Assembly: GCA_022760435.1 (NCBI GenBank)
Contig: JALEFY010000014.1
Span: 52,027-116,026 of the forward strand
DNA from: Neomegalonema sp.
GTDB lineage: Bacteria; Pseudomonadota; Alphaproteobacteria; Rhodobacterales; Rhodobacteraceae
Direction of reading: 5' to 3'
Length of the DNA: 64,000 nt
The notes under the pieces: generated by a model
What the model saw: only the letters and a program-made list of their open reading frames with translations
The model's database searches: none
What the model was told of the DNA's origin: nothing
Part shown: one piece after another, positions 60,512 through 64,000 of the stretch
Layout: each line of letters starts with the position of its first letter
How positions within the stretch are numbered: position 1 is the stretch's first letter
Program-made: the position numbers and the translations under genes

Positions 60512-61474
60512 TTAATCGCCGCGTTTAATTGCGTTCGACGCGGTTTCATTCTGACGCCAGAATTCAGAATGAAATCCAGTTCCGGTTTTGTCGAGACCAT
60601 AATGACGGACAAGGCGGGCCATCGCGAGTTTAAGGACAACTTTACCCGATCTTTGCGCCCAACCCTGATCTTCTTCAATCGCTTCGATCCTTTCTAGAAA
60701 GCAACACACGCGCAAGGCGATATCCGACAGGCCGGGGCCCATCGCTCGCATCGCCGACCACAGACGCTCGCGCGCGGGATGATCGCCTCCGCGATCGCCC
60801 GTTCTGTGCCCTTCATCCACGATCGTGAGAAAGCGCTCCCAATTTTGCGAGACGCGCGGGCCGAGCGCGGCAGAATCGAAATCGGCGCGCAGGCGCTCAC
60901 CAGCGGCAAATTCATGGGCAGAGAGCAAGGGCGCGCCGTCCCGCCCCTTGCGCCGATGCAGCCATAGAAGGGGCGACTCGGCGCCATTGGTCCGGTAGCG
61001 GCGACTCTGCCCGCCCCCGATCCCGATATCGGCCTCGTAGCAATCCTGATGCTGAGCGGCAAAGGGCGGCGAAAGATGAGCGCGTTGGCGGGCAAGCAGG
61101 GCGATCCCGACGCGCGAGAGCAGATAGCGGCGGGCCCTTGTGTCCTGGCTGCTCAGGATCGGATCAAGGCAATCGGCTTTCAAGATCCGCTCAAAGGCCC
61201 GGCGGCTCACCCGGCGGATCAGCACCGTGCCCTTCGCGCCCGATTGCCCCTCACGCGCGCCGCGCTGAAAAATGCCGGCCTCCTGATCGCGCGCATCGGG
61301 GACAAAGAGAAACCGGGCCGGATCCGACAGATCGCGCAACAGTTTCAGCTCGGATCGGCTCAGCGGCGGCGTGAGCGTCGGCGCGCTCACCCCTTGCGGC
61401 TCTGAAGGCCGCACGAGGGGCGTTTTCGCGCTTGCGCCGGGGACAACATGGCGGTGGGACAATGTGCGGGTCAT
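60512..61474 (-). CDS. DUF6456 domain protein
   Basis: 320 residues from ATG 61474, which sits six bases after AGGAG; ATG 61480 is too close to it. The C-terminal half has ESPLLWLHRRKGRDGAPLLSAHEFAAGERLRADF and GPGLSDIALRVCCFLERIEAIEEDQGW, the alphaproteobacterial DUF6456 pattern. The N-terminal half, with a LSRVGIALLARQRAHL segment, may be a degenerate helix-turn-helix. Its function is unknown; relatives are treated as putative DNA-binding regulators. Confidence 0.8.
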   Translation of the reverse strand: MTRTLSHRHVVPGASAKTPLVRPSEPQGVSAPTLTPPLSRSELKLLRDLSDPARFLFVPDARDQEAGIFQRGAREGQSGAKGTVLIRRVSRRAFERILKADCLDPILSSQDTRARRYLLSRVGIALLARQRAHLSPPFAAQHQDCYEADIGIGGGQSRRYRTNGAESPLLWLHRRKGRDGAPLLSAHEFAAGERLRADFDSAALGPRVSQNWERFLTIVDEGHRTGDRGGDHPARERLWSAMRAMGPGLSDIALRVCCFLERIEAIEEDQGWAQRSGKVVLKLAMARLVRHYGLDKTGTGFHSEFWRQNETASNAIKRGD

Positions 61475-61596
61475 GGACATCTCCTGTTTGGGATGTCTCG
61501 ACTATAGGATTTTTTTCCTATTTTCCGATGTGATTTACCTTTCCTATCCCGGAACGCGCCTTCTTAAGCATCGCAAATGCAACATTCCTCCGGAAA

Positions 61597-61611
61597 TTAA
61601 GCGAGATTTAG
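61597..61611 (+). promoter_or_regulatory. Near-match CtrA box upstream of histidine kinase
   Basis: TTAA-GCGAGAT-TTAG matches seven of the eight specified bases of TTAA-N7-TTAA and lies about 87 bp before the kinase ATG. The kinase is of the PleC/DivJ type, so cell-cycle control would make sense, but a single near-match is weak evidence. Confidence 0.3.
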
Positions 61612-61697
61612 GGGCAAGGCGCGATGATGAGCGTGTTCGCCAGGAGCAGTCCGCCTGAGGCGAGCGCGTCGGATGCATGCAACTTCCCGGGTTCGCG

Positions 61698-63839
61698 ATG
61701 AAACGCTTCTTTAATGCCAATCTGATCGCCGTCCTGATCGGCATGCTTCTCGCAGCCGGGATCTCGGCCAGCGCGAATTTCAACCGCCATACAAGGCAAC
61801 AATCGGCGCTTGATCTTGAGGCAGAGCGGACCGCCAGCGCGATCGAGAGCGATGTTCTGTCGCTGATCACCGGAGCCTCGCTGGCAGCGCAGGCAATGAG
61901 CTTTGACGAAAACGAGCTTGGCCCGGTCCTGCGCCGGTTCCGCGAGTTGCAACGACGCTCGGCCAGTGATGGTGCCCACCACCGCGATCTCCAGCTCCAT
62001 CTCGACTTCGCCGCTGCGTTTGAGGGTCAGTACCTGATCAGCTCGGCGATCATGCCCGATAGCGGCACCACGGCAAAAAGAGCGGCGCTGTCGGCCCGCG
62101 CGGTCATCGGCGGCGAGAACATGCGCCGGATCGAGCGCCCGACCCTCATCGCCGATAACAGCCTGCAAGACGCCCGGATGGGCGACAGCACCGCGGCGTT
62201 CTGGCTGCTGGTGCCGATCAAGCAATTCTATAACCGCGGGACAAGAGGGGTGCTGGGGCTGCGCTTCCATTTCTCGAACGCCCATGCCACCCTTGAGCAG
62301 CACGCCACCCTTGGGCAGCACGCCGCGCAGGCTGATGCAGCCTCGAGTGTTGGCGATGCTGCCGAGTTGACCCTGCGCCTCACCCCGCGCGCCGGGCAAC
62401 AGCAAGACAGCGACAAGCCCGGCGACACCGGCACCACCGAGAGCCTGTTCGGCGGCACCTTGCACGCAGAGCGCAATATTACGCTCGCCGATCGGACCCT
62501 GGTGGTAAGCTACCGCCAGCGGGTCACCGGCATCAGCGGCCTCGATCTGACCACCGGCGCGCCGGCGATGCTGATCGGCCTGCTCCTCACTCTTCTGGTC
62601 TATCGCCTGGTACGCGCCGAAAAGAACCGCACCGCCAGCTTTGCGCGCTCGCATGAGGACAGCATCCAGCAGATCGCCGCCAAGGAACGGGCGCTTGAGG
62701 ACAGCGAGGCTCGGTTCAAACATCTGGCGGAGTCGACCAATGCCGTGCCCTGGACCGCCGATATGGACGGGCAGCGCTTTACCTATATCGGCCCGCAGAT
62801 CGAGAAGATCACCGGCTATCCGGCAAGCGCCTGGTATGCGAGCGGCTTCTGGCCCCAGCATATCCACCCGGCAGATCGCCAGCGCATCATGTCGAGCCTG
62901 CACGAGATGAAACTGGGCACCTACAGCACGCTGGAATACCGCCTGCGAGCCTCCGATGGGCGCGTCCTGCATGTGCGCAACATGCTCACCCTGGGCAAGC
63001 TCAAGCGCGATGGCCAGAGCAAGGCCCCGGCACGCACCGTTGCCCAAGGCTTCCTGCTCGACATCTCAGAGATGAAGATGGCAGAGGAGACGCTGCGCGA
63101 GGCTCAGGAAAAGGCCGAAGAGGCCAACCGCATCAAGTCCGAGTTCCTCGCCAATATGAGCCATGAACTGCGCACGCCGCTGAACTCCGTCATCGGTTTT
63201 TCGGAGATCATGAAGGAACAGGTCTTCGGACCGCTCGATGCGCAGTACCGCGATTATGCGCAGAGCATCTACACTTCGGGCCGGCATCTGCTGGATCTGA
63301 TCAATGATGTGCTTGACCTGTCCAAGATCGAAGCCGGGCGCATCGAGCTGAGCGAAGAGATCAGCCAGGTCGATGAATTGCTCAGCACGTGCAGCAAGTT
63401 GATGCATGAGCGCATCGCCAAGGCTGGCCTGCATTATCGGGTGGATATCGAACCGGATCTGCCGCCTATGCTGATGGATGAGCGCCGGGTGCGCCAGGTG
63501 GTGCTGAACCTGCTTTCGAATGCGGCGAAATTCACCCCGCCCGGCGGCACTGTCAGCCTGATGGCCCGGCTCGAGCCCAAGCGCGGGATCCTTATCAGCG
63601 TTCGTGATACCGGGGTCGGCATGAGCGCGGAGGAAGTCCCCAAAGCCCTGTCCAAATTCGGTCAGATCAATGGCGATCTCACCCGCCAGCATGATGGCAC
63701 CGGTCTGGGCCTGCCGATCGCGAAATCGCTGATGGAGATGCATGGCGGCTCGCTCACCATCGCGTCGCAAAAAGGCAAGGGGACCGAAGTCCAGATCATG
63801 CTCCCGATCGCGCGCATTCGTCACAGCAACGCCGCCTGA
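61698..63839 (+). CDS. PAS-containing sensor histidine kinase, PleC/DivJ/PdhS-like
   Basis: 713 residues from ATG 61698 (MKRFFNANL); ATG 61677 is possible. The first membrane helix (about 4-24), a periplasmic CHASE-like region (about 25-285) and a second helix (about 288-307) are followed by a PAS domain (about 330-450) with a PAC end (VAQGFLLDISEMK). HisKA has phospho-His in SHELRTPLNSVIGFSEIM near 488 and the FGPLDAQYRDYAQSIYTSG and LINDVLDLSKIEAGR blocks characteristic of the kinases that act on DivK. HATPase follows (RQVVLNLLSNAAKF, DTGVGMS, GTGLGLPI). No receiver domain is fused and no response regulator is adjacent. DivK partnership is an inference. Confidence 0.88.
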   Translation: MKRFFNANLIAVLIGMLLAAGISASANFNRHTRQQSALDLEAERTASAIESDVLSLITGASLAAQAMSFDENELGPVLRRFRELQRRSASDGAHHRDLQLHLDFAAAFEGQYLISSAIMPDSGTTAKRAALSARAVIGGENMRRIERPTLIADNSLQDARMGDSTAAFWLLVPIKQFYNRGTRGVLGLRFHFSNAHATLEQHATLGQHAAQADAASSVGDAAELTLRLTPRAGQQQDSDKPGDTGTTESLFGGTLHAERNITLADRTLVVSYRQRVTGISGLDLTTGAPAMLIGLLLTLLVYRLVRAEKNRTASFARSHEDSIQQIAAKERALEDSEARFKHLAESTNAVPWTADMDGQRFTYIGPQIEKITGYPASAWYASGFWPQHIHPADRQRIMSSLHEMKLGTYSTLEYRLRASDGRVLHVRNMLTLGKLKRDGQSKAPARTVAQGFLLDISEMKMAEETLREAQEKAEEANRIKSEFLANMSHELRTPLNSVIGFSEIMKEQVFGPLDAQYRDYAQSIYTSGRHLLDLINDVLDLSKIEAGRIELSEEISQVDELLSTCSKLMHERIAKAGLHYRVDIEPDLPPMLMDERRVRQVVLNLLSNAAKFTPPGGTVSLMARLEPKRGILISVRDTGVGMSAEEVPKALSKFGQINGDLTRQHDGTGLGLPIAKSLMEMHGGSLTIASQKGKGTEVQIMLPIARIRHSNAA

Positions 63840-63840
63840 T

Positions 63841-64000
63841 CTAGGTCATGGACTCATAAGTGTCGCTGATGTCAGCCGCCTTCAGGGGCTTGTCCGGCCA
63901 GAAATCGACGCGTAGTCGGTGTGGCCCACCGTCAAGCGTCGATGACGACGCCGACGAGCCCCTGAAGGCGGCCTTTCAGGTGCCGCAGAGCTGGCTCTGC
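63841..64000 (-). other. Window-edge segment with inverted repeat, possible IS end or gene 3' end
   Basis: Immediately after the kinase stop the sequence begins CTAGGTCATGGACTCATAAG, which resembles the ends of some IS5-like elements with CTAG targets (from memory, uncertain). A perfect 16-bp inverted repeat, GCCGCCTTCAGGGGCT, pairs 63875-63890 with 63957-63972. A minus-strand frame ending FWPDKPLKAADISDTYESMT with stop at 63841-63843 is open back to a TGA near 63978. The window stops before this can be resolved. Confidence 0.3.

Noticed and set aside
61608..63047. 479-codon minus-strand frame opposite the PAS histidine kinase
   Set aside because: The plus-strand kinase motifs are unambiguous; the antisense frame has none.

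Overview
The window is a high-GC alphaproteobacterial chromosome segment. The gene content and the cell-cycle-type regulatory motifs (a CtrA-like box, a PleC/DivJ-type kinase, a bactofilin, a DUF6456 protein) point towards the Caulobacterales/Maricaulales/Hyphomonadaceae side of the class. The family-level placement is an inference. No 16S gene or other decisive marker is present.

Region 1 (1-5,500) is an accessory patch next to a tRNA-Leu(CAA) gene. It holds a full-length type I-E cas3 whose last codons and stop lie inside a CRISPR repeat, followed by one spacer and a terminal repeat. There is no Cascade or cas1-cas2 in between, which looks like the scar of a large deletion. Beside it, a 48-bp perfect copy of the tRNA-Leu 3' half flanks a 2.3-kb AT-rich insert carrying one DUF4407-type membrane/coiled-coil protein.

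Region 2 (5,600-9,600) is core: a YqaA-type membrane protein, dsbB and glnE.

Region 3 (9,550-25,150) is an exopolysaccharide cluster of the kind normally linked to exosortase A (XrtA/PEP-CTERM). It has an O-antigen-ligase-like protein, two glycosyltransferases, tandem export lipoproteins, a Wzz-type chain-length protein, a tyrosine autokinase, an outer-membrane barrel, an ATPase, a polysaccharide deacetylase, a FemAB-like transferase and an asparagine-synthase-like amidotransferase. No exosortase gene is seen in the window. The matching priming sugar transferase is separate, at 34.1-35.5 kb, divergent from a secreted lyase-like protein with RTX repeats, so synthesis and possible turnover of the polymer sit close together.

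Region 4 (25,400-31,200) holds an overlapping three-gene operon (alpha/beta-hydrolase-like membrane protein, cytochrome P450, FAD oxidoreductase) and an opposing pair (membrane coiled-coil protein plus membrane-anchored ClpP-like protein).

Region 5 (35,500-38,400) has a hexapeptide acyltransferase, the bolA-grxD iron-sulfur pair and trhO. The 446-bp gap before trhO contains a CtrA-type box and two hairpins with C-rich 18-nt loops, together a good small-RNA candidate.

Region 6 (38,400-47,750) has a NarL-type two-component system divergent from a TRAP operon with one binding protein but two complete permease pairs. The first large permease carries a ~330-residue coiled-coil tail.

Region 7 (47,800-64,000) is mostly housekeeping: purB, pepN, an HNH nuclease, a carboxylesterase, a DNA glycosylase, gluQ, an AbrB-type membrane protein, a bactofilin, hisI and a NifU-like scaffold. 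It also has an unusual Trp/Met-rich HhH protein, a DUF6456 protein and a PleC/DivJ-like histidine kinase. The right edge cuts through an uncharacterised sequence with a perfect 16-bp inverted repeat.
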